NCBI GenBank assembly: GCA_003313425.1
Contig: NHZP01000015.1
Span: forward strand, 682,001-746,000
Length of the DNA: 64,000 nt
Direction of reading: 5' to 3'
Source: Pseudopyrenochaeta lycopersici
Lineage: Eukaryota > Ascomycota > Dothideomycetes > Pleosporales > Pseudopyrenochaetaceae
Shown: piece by piece, positions 10,979-22,245 of the stretch
Layout of the letters: the number at the start of each line of letters is the position of its first letter
Numbering within the stretch: the first letter of the stretch is position 1
Notes under the pieces: generated by a model
The model's input: the letters and a program-made list of their open reading frames with translations, nothing else
Told to the model about the DNA's origin: nothing
Database searches by the model: none
Made by a program: the position numbers and the translations under genes

Positions 10979-12622
10979 GAATATTAGGAGGACTTGAGGC
11001 AGCTGAATAGCTGACTGGTGCGCATATGACTATTTCACTTCAATCATTCCCCAAAATGTAAGCGTCTGATAAACAGGCCTCTATCACATGGTATAAACTT
11101 TCTACTCTTAGCCTTTATTAAATCTATTGGAATGTTTCAATAGAATCTACAGCATCAGAAAGAGAAATCAAAGCTGCAATTTAGTATCTTTGCAGGCCCA
11201 GCTCCATTCGTATGGTTTGTTCATCTATAGAATCCACTCCTCATGGTACAATTTTCATCCCGAGTAGCAATATTCAAAGCTACAGATAGAGAATGATACA
11301 TCATTTCAGTTGCGCAATACGACATTCGGGTTGTAATTCCAGACTTTAAGTTTTGCTGAGTATTGACTTCGCATAGGTATCACTAATGACCCATCTTCAT
11401 TCTCATTCACATTTTCTGAAAGTCGTTTGTTTTCCTGATTCTGTGAGTAGATCTTTAACCCATGGGTCTTTTTGGAAGGTATTGACTTTTTTTTATAAAG
11501 AACGCCGTGCTTAGATTGATTCATATGATTTGAACTGGAGCAAGATGAAGTTGGTATCTGGAATGAATCCTCGAATACTGTTTTGTATTGCTTGTACGGA
11601 TATCTTTACCTAGTGCTGATTTGATGCCATCTATTGGGGTAAATCTGTTCGTCATACTCATTTTAGAAGGATTAGGGGAAACTGACAGCACGCAACTTGA
11701 GTGTTTATAGAAATTCGCGACAAGATGAAACACGAACTCGTTTCAATGCTTATCAGCTCGATTTTATATTCGGACAGTAGTTAGTTTTACTGCGGGTTGA
11801 TGTGAGGTATGAGTGATCAGACTAGCCGATGGACAATGTTTGTTAAGGGTTATTTATCTTGGAGCCGGTGCTAGTAAAAGTTCCTTCACTCCCCTTTTCG
11901 CCATATGGTTGCTTCACGAGCGTGAATGGTATGGCTGTGAAGACGATGACTCATAAAGAAGCGCAATATCGCTGTTTCTTTTGCACTCTTAAATCCCAAA
12001 TATTATACGATCATTCTAGTTCAAGCTCACTAACGCGTCCTAATAATGTCGTCTGCCTAAGTATACCTTTCGTAGTCGAAGGCGCCGCAATTGATGAAAA
12101 AGACCAATCATGTCCACGTCAAAGAAGCGAACCAGCTGAACTGAAAGCATATCATGGATAAGTTGACACTGGTCGCAGTCAAGATAACGAGGCGGATGTG
12201 GCTTCTTTCCTTCCGGGACATGCGTTGCGACGATCACTGCTAGCGTCAAATGGCAGAAGTTGACGCACCTGCAACCGTTTCTGGTTGCGGCGCGTCATTT
12301 AAAGTAGGGCTCTTAAATGATATGTGTTGGAGGAGATTTCAGCTATCTTTCGGTGGGCATTAGTGCTTGGAATTAGTGCTCCGAGTACTTCAGCAACCAA
12401 TCTCTACCAGCTACCTTTTATCAAGCTCCAAAAATTTGCCATCCAGCCTGGTATTCGACTTCCTTTCCCCCAAGCACTAAAGACGCAATGAATCTATTAT
12501 GCCAAGGAACCTGGCTCTTGCCCTAGCCTAAAATCCAATTTCCTGTCATACAAGCTTCTCTTTCCTCGCTCGGGGCTCTGACCGCCTTCCCTTCCTACTA
12601 TTCTTGCTTACCCACACCCTCT
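10979..12622. other. AT-rich convergent intergenic region
   Basis: Lies between the 3' ends of the GPI-like protein gene (plus) and the 707-aa orphan (minus). Short frames on both strands lack starts, splice sites or recognisable products. No repeat or RNA gene seen. Confidence 0.5.
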
Positions 12623-14746
12623 TCATCTTGTTCTCTTTTTTTCCGGCGTTTCCAACTTGAATTTTACCATGCTCGCAATCATAGCCACATCTCTCGGATA
12701 CTCCAAATATGTATCCCAGTGCTCTTTGGCATACACGATCGCGAGACCTAGATCGCTTTGCTCCTCCATTGGCATGCGCTGATTAGCGAGGAGATTGGCG
12801 ATATATCGATTCTTTGACTCCCCTTTTGCAAGGGGGTAGTACTCAAGCAATTCATTATAGTGTCGGTACATGGCACTTGGATCCTTTATGATTTCCCTTT
12901 TGCGCCTTAGACGGCGTTGGTGCTCAACCCTTTCGGCTTTAGCAAGACGATGCTGCTCTTGGAGCTCATTCTGGTACGCTTCTTTTTCTAAGAGAATCGA
13001 AACTTTGGGCTTAGTTTTAGGTTTCCTATCGGCGTCTGGGGCTTTCGAGGCACAAAGGTTTTGTGTTTTGGTTTGATATCGATTTAACCCCAGCTGTACA
13101 CTTGATCCTTCGATCGCCTGTCGCTTCTGACCTTGTATGTCGCCACTGTATAGGTTATCTCCTCGACGCTTTTGATCTTGCACATTTTGCTGTGGCGTTG
13201 GTTGAGGCTGCCGAGGTATTGTAGATGTGTGAGAGGCGATGTTGGCCTTTGGACAGGGCGTATGTCGCATTGCCGGTTTCTTTCGCTCACTGAGGGAAGG
13301 TACTGTGAATGGTGACCTCGGCGGGTCACCTTTTTGGCCAGTCGTAAATGTAAGTCGCTGCATTGTTGGAGCAGACAAATAAGGTATCGAAATTTGCTTC
13401 AGAACGCCGCTGGAGACTCTGGCAAGTGGTGACTTTGCACTTATTGGGAGTAGTTGTCCGTTTACAGGGCGGCAATGCTGCGCACCTGGAACCACTGGAT
13501 TTCCATTGGTCATGTTAGGTCTAGGGGGGCTAGATGCAGATAGGTGTTGCCAGTTTTGCGGCGGCAATGCGAGAGGTGACAATAATGCGATGTTAGATTT
13601 GTGGCCATTTGTAGATGGTGGTCGCTGGATAGTAGGTGTTATCTTATTGTCATTACCCAAATTTTGATTGGGAACACGAACAAAAGCATTCTGCTGTGTA
13701 ATGCTCGGAGAAGAAGAGTTTACTGATTGCACTGTAACCCGAACATTCTGGTTGTTAGTCGCGTATTGTTGCTGCATGCTCGCAGTCAAATGATTACTGT
13801 CTTGCCCCGGGGGCATGAATGCGGGCAGTAAACTACTGTGCTGTTGAGTATTCGAGGTAGAAATGTAATTTGATGATGGTGATTTTGATGTATTATGGCG
13901 TTTGTTGACAAATTTCCTTGAAGAATCATTGAAGCTGGGAGGCGTCGTGAGTCTCGGTGACAGGCTCGGACCTGCCACGAGAAGCGAACGTTCCTCGCCG
14001 TACTGGATCGGGTCAACAAGTGAGAGCTGCGTTTGAAGTTTTCTTGATCTTGAAGATACCAAGGGCGATGATCGGCTGTACGGCGTTATAAATACCTTGC
14101 GTTCTGCACTTTGTTTAGACATAGGTGACATATACTCTCGCTGTTGGCTGTTGTCGGAAGCTAGCGTACCATTGGTTTTGTGTGCATTCGTCAGAAATCT
14201 CTTCAGTTGCATTGAGGGTGCTTGATTGCTGGCATTTATAGTTCTGTGTTGTAGGTTGTTCAGCTGAGCTTGCGCTTGCGGTTTGGAGAAGAGCAACACG
14301 GAAGGCTGCATAGACTGGCCTCGCGCATTCTGGCTGTTGACCACAGATGGGTGAACTTCATTTTGAAGATGTTGATTCCCGACGCTCATTGCTATCTTCA
14401 TAGGAATATTGGTACCAGACTGTTGCATTTGACTGCTGATTGGGGTCGCGTAGGGTGCGTGAGAGGCGTCACCTCGAGGTTGATCCCATCCAGCTTCGCT
14501 GGCGTAGTCAAAAGGCTGAGGGCTCGTATTGCTAACTTGCGAATTCTGGATATATTTTTGTTGAGTTGCTTTACCAGGCGCTGACGCTACAGATTCGTAG
14601 GGAAAGTACCGTCTAGGTGAGGACGCAGAGAAGATGGCAGTGTCCACGTGCTGAAATCGTTGCTTCGGGCTAAGAGCAATGCCATCTCGATTGATCCCAA
14701 GGGTGAAGCCATTTGGCATATCATATTTTTCGCAGTTTGAATCCAT
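12623..14746 (-). CDS. Orphan low-complexity protein with basic coiled C-terminus, at least 707 aa
   Basis: One long open frame from the ATG at 14746 to 12623. About the first 560 residues are rich in Ser, Gln, Asn, Pro and Thr with no visible fold, so probably disordered. Residues about 575-640 are strongly charged and likely helical (LLEKEAYQNELQEQHR, AERVEHQRRLRRKREI). The last 70 residues look folded and hold SDLGLAIVYAKEHWDTYLEYP, which resembles the DLTRCVHYA-type segment of two other orphans in this window. This composition (long disordered part plus basic helix) often fits nuclear regulatory proteins, but I do not recognise a family. Extra 5' exons are possible: frames at 14760-15107 and near 15180-15260 on the same strand look coding, but no junction joins them convincingly. 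Confidence 0.65.
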   Translation of the reverse strand: MDSNCEKYDMPNGFTLGINRDGIALSPKQRFQHVDTAIFSASSPRRYFPYESVASAPGKATQQKYIQNSQVSNTSPQPFDYASEAGWDQPRGDASHAPYATPISSQMQQSGTNIPMKIAMSVGNQHLQNEVHPSVVNSQNARGQSMQPSVLLFSKPQAQAQLNNLQHRTINASNQAPSMQLKRFLTNAHKTNGTLASDNSQQREYMSPMSKQSAERKVFITPYSRSSPLVSSRSRKLQTQLSLVDPIQYGEERSLLVAGPSLSPRLTTPPSFNDSSRKFVNKRHNTSKSPSSNYISTSNTQQHSSLLPAFMPPGQDSNHLTASMQQQYATNNQNVRVTVQSVNSSSPSITQQNAFVRVPNQNLGNDNKITPTIQRPPSTNGHKSNIALLSPLALPPQNWQHLSASSPPRPNMTNGNPVVPGAQHCRPVNGQLLPISAKSPLARVSSGVLKQISIPYLSAPTMQRLTFTTGQKGDPPRSPFTVPSLSERKKPAMRHTPCPKANIASHTSTIPRQPQPTPQQNVQDQKRRGDNLYSGDIQGQKRQAIEGSSVQLGLNRYQTKTQNLCASKAPDADRKPKTKPKVSILLEKEAYQNELQEQHRLAKAERVEHQRRLRRKREIIKDPSAMYRHYNELLEYYPLAKGESKNRYIANLLANQRMPMEEQSDLGLAIVYAKEHWDTYLEYPRDVAMIASMVKFKLETPEKKRTR

Positions 14747-15550
14747 GCCTCTTATATAGTCACTTGCTTGAGCACGCAGAGAACGCCTCTATTGAAGGAG
14801 AGATAGATTGCAGAAGGTAAAATGTTTGCGGCTCTTTGTTTGCAAGTGAGTTTGCAACTATACCCTCGTAGATGGGAGTTATTGTGCTATCGACTCTGTT
14901 GGTAAGATTTTTCGATGCGAGCAGCGACGTCAGTGGTGAAGTTGCAGCTCCTCTAGCCAGAGGTCGCTTGACACTAAAGTTATTGTGCTGAGAATGGTGG
15001 TTCAACATTTGCGCAGACGATTGCCAATTCTCATCAAGTGTTGTTATCCTAGGGCTCCTTGGAATAGCAAAGGTACGGTTGAGCTCGAGGCTGTAAGTCG
15101 ACTGCAACCGTTTCGCCTCTCACTGACTGCTCGATCTGCTGTTTCTTCACCTTCACCTTGTCTCGTAAAACTGATTTACTAAATTTACCAAAGGCATCCA
15201 GCTTCGTTTCGAAGAATGACAGATCCTTGAAAACCTCGACGGCGTTGTAGTGTTTAGCTTACGTCAACAAGTGGATACAAACTGGAGTTTTGTCGATCTA
15301 ACAGAGGCCGACCTCCAGATTGAGCGCACCTGGTATATTGATACAAGCGTATAGTCTACCATTGTGACTGCAAATGGCACAACTTGGACGCTGCATTGAA
15401 CTTGATTCCGATGTTGCTTCTTGGGAGGGATTCTAGGACGATATATCTGTTTGGGATTGGTTAATGGCATTACATCGGTATATACAAGTGAACTAGCGAA
15501 AGTAGCAGGATTTCATGGGCTGTATACTGATAGAGCCTAGACTACCATTA
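14747..15550 (-). other. Possible 5' exons of the 707-aa orphan
   Basis: Two minus-strand frames look coding. One is at 14760-15107 and includes RSPRITTLDENWQ; the other, at about 15160-15260, includes VEVFKDLSFFETKLDAF. A phase-0 join from the second to the first is possible through a short GTGAAG...TTGCAG intron. Connecting either to the main frame needs a weak donor (GTTGCA). I leave them as candidates. No ATG-started alternative gene is evident. Confidence 0.3.
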
Positions 15551-16573
15551 TCATATCTTACTACTCGTCTTTGTCTTGTCCCTAGCTTCCTGTGCCATCC
15601 TCACGAGTGCGTACAGCGTTTGTAGTCGTGGCATCTCAAACCCTCTCTCCCTTGCAATGCGGATTGGGTTCCCTAGTATGACCTCAATCTCCATCCTCTT
15701 GCCAGTCTCCCAGTCGATCGCCATACTCGGCTTGCTGCCACTCGTGTTCCTTAGTGTACTTCTGATGATCTGGTCTGGCGTCGCGAATTCCTTTGGCATG
15801 GGCTGGCCCAAGATCTTCGGCGCCGTCTCGAGAATCTCAGTCATGACGCCCTTCAAATGGAGCTGTAGTTCGGGATCGGAGGCCATAGCGTTGTTGGTTG
15901 AGCAGAGGGTAAGGACGGAACTAGGGTTCATCGAGGCGTTGATGGCAATCTTGTGCCAGCGGACGAGCTGCAGTTTAGAGTGACTGTAGGCTTCTGCATC
16001 CTTGATGCCACCCTCTTTTAATAACGCTATGAATGCATCGTTTTGCTCTGTTACCCGTGCGTCAGAATCTTTTACGCCACCTATATCCAGGTGTGGCAGA
16101 TATGGCCCGCTGTTGATCCGCGTCCACCTATTATGCTGAATCTGGCCGTGGCTGGGCTGCGCACACGTCGCTATCGTGACTGATGAACATATCGCCGCTT
16201 GCGGGAAACGCTTCACGTATGGGTCCTCCACACCCAGTCCGTTCTGTATCAGCACAATTGCCGTCTTATCGCTGACCAGGCCCTCCAGTATCGATGAATC
16301 ATCGCTAACGTCTGGCAGCGCTTTGGTGCTCACGACAATATAGTCCCATTTAACTCCACTTTGTCGCGCTTCGTCGGGGTTTGCGAAGGTATTCGCAGGT
16401 ACAAAATCATAGTCGCCATACTGAGGAGAGGTAATGTGGAAGCCGTTCGCCTTCACGGCCTTATAGTTCGAGCGGCAGACGACTGAGACGGACGTTCCAG
16501 GGACAAGGGCGAGACGTGAGGCATAGAAAGCTCCAATGGCGCCAGCGCCGACAATAAGGATTTCAACAGGCAT
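15551..16573 (-). CDS. 2-dehydropantoate 2-reductase family protein (ApbA/PanE)
   Basis: NADPH-dependent ketopantoate reductase fold. In pantothenate synthesis this family reduces 2-dehydropantoate to D-pantoate; many fungal paralogues act on other 2-keto acids. Intronless, 340 aa from the ATG at 16573 (MPVEILIVG). The longer upstream frame opens with TTG, so I do not use it. The N-terminal Rossmann motif is ILIVGAGAIGAFYASRL, with VVSTKALPDV and IQNGLG further on, as in PanE. The C-terminal domain has the conserved lysine helix (WHKIAINASMNP, with Lys and Asn placed as in the catalytic pair) and a late Ser/Asp patch (SGSKPSMAIDWETGKRMEIE). The PanE-type core is complete, so it is probably an active reductase; the exact substrate cannot be told. 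Confidence 0.88.
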   Translation of the reverse strand: MPVEILIVGAGAIGAFYASRLALVPGTSVSVVCRSNYKAVKANGFHITSPQYGDYDFVPANTFANPDEARQSGVKWDYIVVSTKALPDVSDDSSILEGLVSDKTAIVLIQNGLGVEDPYVKRFPQAAICSSVTIATCAQPSHGQIQHNRWTRINSGPYLPHLDIGGVKDSDARVTEQNDAFIALLKEGGIKDAEAYSHSKLQLVRWHKIAINASMNPSSVLTLCSTNNAMASDPELQLHLKGVMTEILETAPKILGQPMPKEFATPDQIIRSTLRNTSGSKPSMAIDWETGKRMEIEVILGNPIRIARERGFEMPRLQTLYALVRMAQEARDKTKTSSKI

Positions 16574-17912
16574 CTTGAGGTAATCAGAGAGGAAAATTGG
16601 AGTACGTCGATGTCGTGATTGAGGAGCCAAAGCTTATCGATAGCTTCAAGTTAGCCTCGGTACATTGTGACGCGGGAACAACTTAGATCATGCCTCTCCA
16701 TTTGAAGGAAGGTTATCCTGTGATGCAGTGTTTCTCAGACATGAAAAGTGCAATAGAGCTTCAGCCATTCATTACCTCTCTCTACAATGCTATGTTGACA
16801 CAACTTGAGATTCCCGATCAGGACTAGCGCCCCTGATAATTCAGGCACGTCCACAACAGTTTGACTTCATGTTTCACGCCTTGCTCCGTCGCCCAAAAGA
16901 CGAGGTTTTACTTTGCTTTCACAGCCTTCTGCATTCTTAGTACAACTATAAAACTCACAAAAGAGAACATGTGTGGCTTCTCATGGTGATGTAAGCCGCA
17001 TGCAGAACTGTGGCTATACGATACTATACAGCAATTGGCCAAACTACCAGCTCAGATAACGGAAAAGCCAATAAGAAACTGGAGCAGCTGGCTTCATCCA
17101 ATCTGCACTTAATGTTTTCAATCCCCGTATAGCAACCTTTTCTTCAGCTCATTGATCGCACGGCTACCCAGCTTGGTAACTGAACAGCATCTCAAAGCTA
17201 CCGTATTCGTTGCTTCAATCGTTCAATAGCCCTCGATACACATCTCCATCGGTGGATATTCTCCGCACTTTTGGTAAACGTGCTTTTCTCCTCATTCCTC
17301 AAGCTTTCATGAATACTATCTTATTCATTTTGATATCACTCACATTTTGAGAAAAACGACCTGTTGGCTGGTCTTGATTGTATAGATTCCCATGTCTCAT
17401 GGCCACTCGGTCTTTCCTCACCTCAGACAAGCTGTGGATGCCTAATAAGGCAATGACATGTGCAGCCTCCCTTTTTTTATCTTATAGTATTCTTCTTGTT
17501 ACATTCTCTATTTAATTCTTTCTTCTACACCTTTCCCACGCTGAAGAACGGACTTCTTATAACAGTCCAATACATTGTCTCCGCCGCTTGAGTCGGTGAG
17601 CCGCCATGGACCATAGCTTCCGTGCCATATCTCCGAACAGCAGGAGCAGAAGATGACGTATGGATACCATGCAGTCCGTTTCGAACACAGTTTCAAGACT
17701 ATGAGAGCTGCTGGATTTGCTGGGAGCATTAAGGGATGTTGAACAGGTTCCACACTGAGAAGATGCACCCACTTCACTTTCACCGCCGCGATTCTTCTAG
17801 GAACGAGCGTCGTGAACGCACGGACAAGGTCTTGGGGTATCTGCCAACCATGAAAATTGCTCGCGCTCAAGTCTCATTTGGTTGATCATCGCACGTCGGC
17901 GCCTCCTTCATT
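16574..17912. other. Divergent promoter region
   Basis: Upstream region shared by the reductase (minus, starting at 16573) and the 640-aa orphan (plus, starting at 17913). A 120-codon frame on the minus strand at 17508-17870 has no recognisable content and overlaps the orphan's leader, so I do not call it. Confidence 0.5.
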
Positions 17913-20053
17913 ATGCCAGACTTAATGATCAAAAAAGAAAAGAGCCCAGTGTCTCCAGCCATGGCTCTGCCAGCTATTCGTACAGCTGTATCCGCATCCA
18001 GCGCTTTAGTCACGTCCGCTCACTCAGGAAGCGATACGGAAGATGCAAAGCCACCTAGACCGAAGCTTTGTATCATCGCGAATCAAGCACGCTTTGTCCA
18101 AGGTGCCTCCCACAGTAGCTCTCCTCACAGATACAATTCCAGTGGCAGAAATTCTCCTAGTGCTAAAGTCTCTGCTCTCACATCGCCGGTGTGGGCCCAC
18201 CTTCCATCTCGATCAATTTCCACCATGGCAACGGGCAGTGTCAACAAATCAACAGCGGTAACGAATATCACAACATCGACCATTCCAACACTTAACCGCC
18301 TCAAACAACTTCTCCAGAGACACAAACATCGCACAAATACGGATTGCAACAGCATGGAGAACGAATTCGACGAGGGTAGTAGGATTAGCGACGAGATGAA
18401 CTATCACGTCCGTTCCCCAATGCTAAATTTTCAAGGTGAGCTTTTGCTAATTATTTTGCATCCAGCAGCTTAATATGGGATCTTGACCTATGATCAAGGC
18501 ATATAGGAGAATAGGGTTTGCAGGTTCACATTGGCTAACACAAACACAGCACAAGACGATAATATGGTAACACTGCCGCGAGGTGATCTTGAGAATCTGC
18601 ATACTCATATACAATTGCTTCAGAACATATCTGCAATCAATGAGCAGCAAGGTAGGCATAAATCCATCCAGCTCATGTTGGAAGCTAACACGCGCAGTCT
18701 CGGAACAGCGAACGGTGATCAGTGAGCTCGTTACTTTCAATCACAATGTCCATGCGATGGTGCAGCAGCTGGACAGCCGGATGGTGAGAATCGAATACGA
18801 GAATAGTCACATTCGCTCGATGCTTACATCTACTTCCAACCTTGCAGTGAATGAACCCCGGTCTGTGCCAGCACCACGCCCAGCATGGTATACCGACGAG
18901 GCCGGTGGACGTTCCTGTAGCCCCTCACCTGCACAACGCGAGCGTCGAGACGCGCAGGGGCAAGGAAAGGATACAAACATCTTGAACGGCACTACTTTGG
19001 GCAGAGTTCACAAGACAAGGGCGCGAAAGAAGCTACAGATCACGATTCCCGGAAAGACAGTCGGTCCCCTGCATGTGGCTGGGCTGCCTACACCCCTGAC
19101 TAGGACTGCAGTATGATCTTTCAGGTTGCTCTCTGTGAGAGACGTTGAAGGCTAACATTGAACCGCAGACAACTCTCTCCACTGGCACTTCAGGGCTGTC
19201 ATCAACGATGCCCAAGACACCCATCACGCCAGGTCGTATCGGACCTGGCAACATAAACAAACGGTCCACCACGTCAATCTACAAGCGCCAGATCCACAAT
19301 CTCGATAAGACAATGCCACCCGCCTACGTCCAGATTCCCCTCGTACCCTTGACGGATACTGAGGTCATCGTGTACTTCTTCCAGTCACTGTCGCGACCTA
19401 TCGTCGCGCTCCGTCTCTACTCTCGAAATTGGGGTCCGGCTTCGATCGTTGAGGTCTTGAATGAGCACCGCGAGATCGCGCCACCATACCTCCGAAATAC
19501 CTGCTCTGTCAAGTGTACAACTTCGATCAAGCGAGGCAAGGAGAAGTTTGGCGACAACTGGGAGAATACTCATCGCGAGGTTTTTGACAAAGCAGATGAC
19601 GTCAAAGCGACTGATCTCATTCACCTCACTGAAGAGGAGCTTGAACATGCGGTCGACTACGACATCCGCAAACTGTGCGTCGGCCTGAAGAAGCACCCCC
19701 AAGAGGATGTGGATGGAGGCATATTCACACGCTGCGTCAAGTACTGCAAGGAAAACGATGTAGGTTACACCTTGTTCAACGTATGGAAGCTTGCAGCAGA
19801 TCTACAGGAAGATCGCATCCCTCAGCACCCGCCGTCACCCTGTACCGGAAGCCTCACTGGACGATTGCGCCCGCGCCAACCCTGCCAGGAGCAGCACGAA
19901 GAGGGAAACGATAGTGGAGAATTAGAATCTCCTACTCCCGCCGGGAACAGCAAGAAACAATTCCCTCGGCCTATTCGCACGAATAGTGCTGCATCCACTC
20001 TCACGGCGGATTCAGTCATGGGAAACCACACTGACGTCGGTAGTGATATGTAA
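17913..20053 (+). CDS. Orphan protein with central coiled coil, four exons, 640 aa
   Basis: Exons 17913-18435, 18550-18651, 18698-19110 and 19169-20053. The three introns (114, 46 and 58 bp) have GT-AG ends and keep the frame; two have a clear GCTAAC branch site. The first 175 residues are Ser/Thr-rich and probably disordered. Residues 175-270 are likely coiled coil (DLENLHTHIQLLQNISAIN, then SEQRTVISELVTFNHNV). The last exon looks folded: YVQIPLVPLTDTEVIVYFF, then RNTCSVKCTTSIKRG, and near residues 519-538 LKKHPQEDVDGGIFTRCVKY. That last motif resembles one in the 560-aa orphan at 6.8-8.5 kb. The tail is low in complexity. I do not recognise a family and assign no function. Confidence 0.75.
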
Positions 20054-20797
20054 TCTGCTTACACGGCCGATTATTTGCAGGATCGTATTCCGAAGAAGAG
20101 CGGATTTTCTAAATGGACGAACGCTTCCTCAGATCTTGCGCAACTACCTTGTTCAAAAGTGTGCGACGAATATCGATATGATTTTTCTGCGTTAGACATT
20201 CCCTTCTCGACCAATGTACTGGTCTCGATTGTCTAAAAAGCGCACATCATTGTAACACGCGTGAAAGTTGCAACGAGGTCTTGTGTAAGAAGAAGTAAAG
20301 GTAGTACTAGCACACTTGCATACCTGTAGGATGACCATCAGACAAGGTAACGAAGATGGAGGCAACAGATTACCAGTTACGATTCATGGGAGCAAGGCAA
20401 TTTTGTATACCCTTGCATGATGTTTATAATGAGAAATAAGACAAAACAATGATGAAATAGATTTCCGAACTTGAAACTGATTTTGTCTGTGATTATATGT
20501 GGATACAGATGAAGCAAATTGATCATCATGCTGAACGTCGCGTTTATGGGCACCGTCTTGTTCTATAAGGGACTACCCGGGCACAAACCTTCGGAAAAGG
20601 AAGCCTGTGTTCAAACAATGAAGAAAGTGAGAGGTGCAACGCGCACAAATATATTTCTAATTCTCGTGCCGATTGGCCTGTTGGCCCCAAGTTGATGCTT
20701 TGGTATCTGTAGAAGCCTCCCAAAAAACGCCGCGTCTCAAATACTCATACACAATACAAAGAATCCTCTATATTCTTCCCTCCGTCCACGCGTGGTC
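20054..20797. other. Convergent 3' region
   Basis: Between the 3' end of the 640-aa orphan (plus) and that of the Yip1-family gene (minus). AT-rich with no recognisable gene or repeat. Confidence 0.5.
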
Positions 20798-21925
20798 TCA
20801 CCGTGCAAACATCATCCTCAACATATCTCCCTTACCTTCCCCCTTGTCGCCGTTTCCACCTTTGTTTGGTCCGACTGGGCTCGTGGCGGCGAAGAAGAGG
20901 ACTTTGATTGCGATAGCGAAGCCGGCATGTAAGGCGAGGACAACGATGAGCAGGATCTTGCTTGTTTTCGCCTCGGTGGTGCTGAGCACAGGGTACAAGT
21001 TGCGGAGGAGGAAGAATGCCGAGAATGCGAGGCCGAGCGCGACAAAAACGAAGTTGAGAACTGCATAAATGTATTAGCATAATTGAGCAGATGTATAGAG
21101 ATAGTAGTGTAAAGCCACAGGACAAGGGGAGAAGAGGGTAAAAGGGAGAAAACTCACTGGACACTGGACTCCAACTAACCAGCGCAACAATAATCCACAC
21201 CAGATTCGCATACCCGTACAGACAACAGCACTCAAGCAGATTTGCACTCTCACTGCCATACCACTTCAACACGCCCCAGAGCCCCACAGGCACCAGGCCC
21301 GTATACCCATACACGAGCCCCGCGGCCCCGCTCAGCAGCTTGAAATCATAGCTAAAGTGGTCCTCCCCTTTACTCGCAAGGTACTGATTAATGGTGCCCG
21401 TCAAAAACAAGATGACGACGACGGTCGTAGCGATCCACACAGGCCCGTACAGGTCCGGGTTGCCTTCGAGCACGTCGAGGAAGTTTTGCCGCGGGTACAC
21501 GGTTGCGGTGCAGCGGCGGAGCACTTCGTTTGTGTCGACATCAAAGGCCTGCGCGTAGAAGGAGAGCGTCCATAGGTAGTGCTTGCGCCCGTTGGAGGAG
21601 GAGGCGGGGCCAGGCAGGAAGGAGGATGAGGTGGAGTCGGGCTGGATTTTGGCTCGCTGGGTGGAGGGCTGGGTATCGAAGTCTGATAGGAAGGGGTTCG
21701 TAAGTACAATGGCATGGTGTGTAGATGAGTGAAAGGGTGGGCTTACTTGAGCTGTGGAATTCAAGATCTTCTTGGAGATCAGTGTGGCCTAGGTCGCCCT
21801 GCGATTTGGTCAGTGATTGCACTTGCGAATCGTCGTCCAGGGTCAGGGCATCTGAGAATAAATCATAGTAATTGACCTACCTCTTGATCCACGTCTACGA
21901 CGACATCATAGCCTCTGTTCGCCAT
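20798..21925 (-). CDS. Yip1-domain Golgi membrane protein (YIPF1/2-like)
   Basis: Exons 21925-21881, 21798-21747, 21682-21158 and 21060-20798 give 294 aa. Introns are 82, 64 and 97 bp, with donors GTAGGT, GTAAGC and GTGAGT. The start is the ATG at 21925 (MANRGYDVVVDVDQ). The N-terminal cytosolic part is acidic and Ser/Pro-rich. Then comes LWTLSFYAQAFDVDTNEVL, the conserved lead-in of the YIPF1/YIPF2 branch, and five hydrophobic segments with the family's DLYGPVW and YDFKLLSGAAGLVYGY patterns. The short C-terminal tail is Gly/Lys-rich. Members bind Rab GTPases and act in ER-Golgi vesicle traffic. Length and topology fit an intact gene. Confidence 0.9.
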
Positions 21926-22245
21926 ATTGCTGATGTTGGGAGCTTCCAATAAGATGGGCTTGCGGAAGCTCAGCGGCCAGATTGCGGTTGACGTCGCGCG
22001 TCGCGACCGTGCGCCACCTTATTCGGAGCAGGCAGCTCCAGGGTACTTCAGCCTCATTGCACATGACAGCCACAATGCATCATCCAAAGGACCGAAAACT
22101 ATGTCACCACGTGAAGGTTTCAAACCCTTGGATGTGTCATGAGTAGGCCACAATTTACTATTGTATTACGAAATAGGTGTTCAATCCTATATGGATATAC
22201 GAGTGCTCCAAACTACCAAAGAACAGGCTTTTCATAACGCCCTGC
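21926..22245. other. Short intergenic region
   Basis: Upstream region of the Yip1-family gene and 3' flank of glycogen phosphorylase, both on the minus strand. Nothing else recognised. Confidence 0.5.

Noticed and set aside
5643..16573. A secondary-metabolite cluster joining methyltransferase, reductase and orphans
   Set aside because: No polyketide or peptide synthetase, no cluster regulator, and the genes are split by unrelated ones.
17508..17870. 120-codon minus-strand frame
   Set aside because: No family features and it overlaps the leader of the 640-aa gene.
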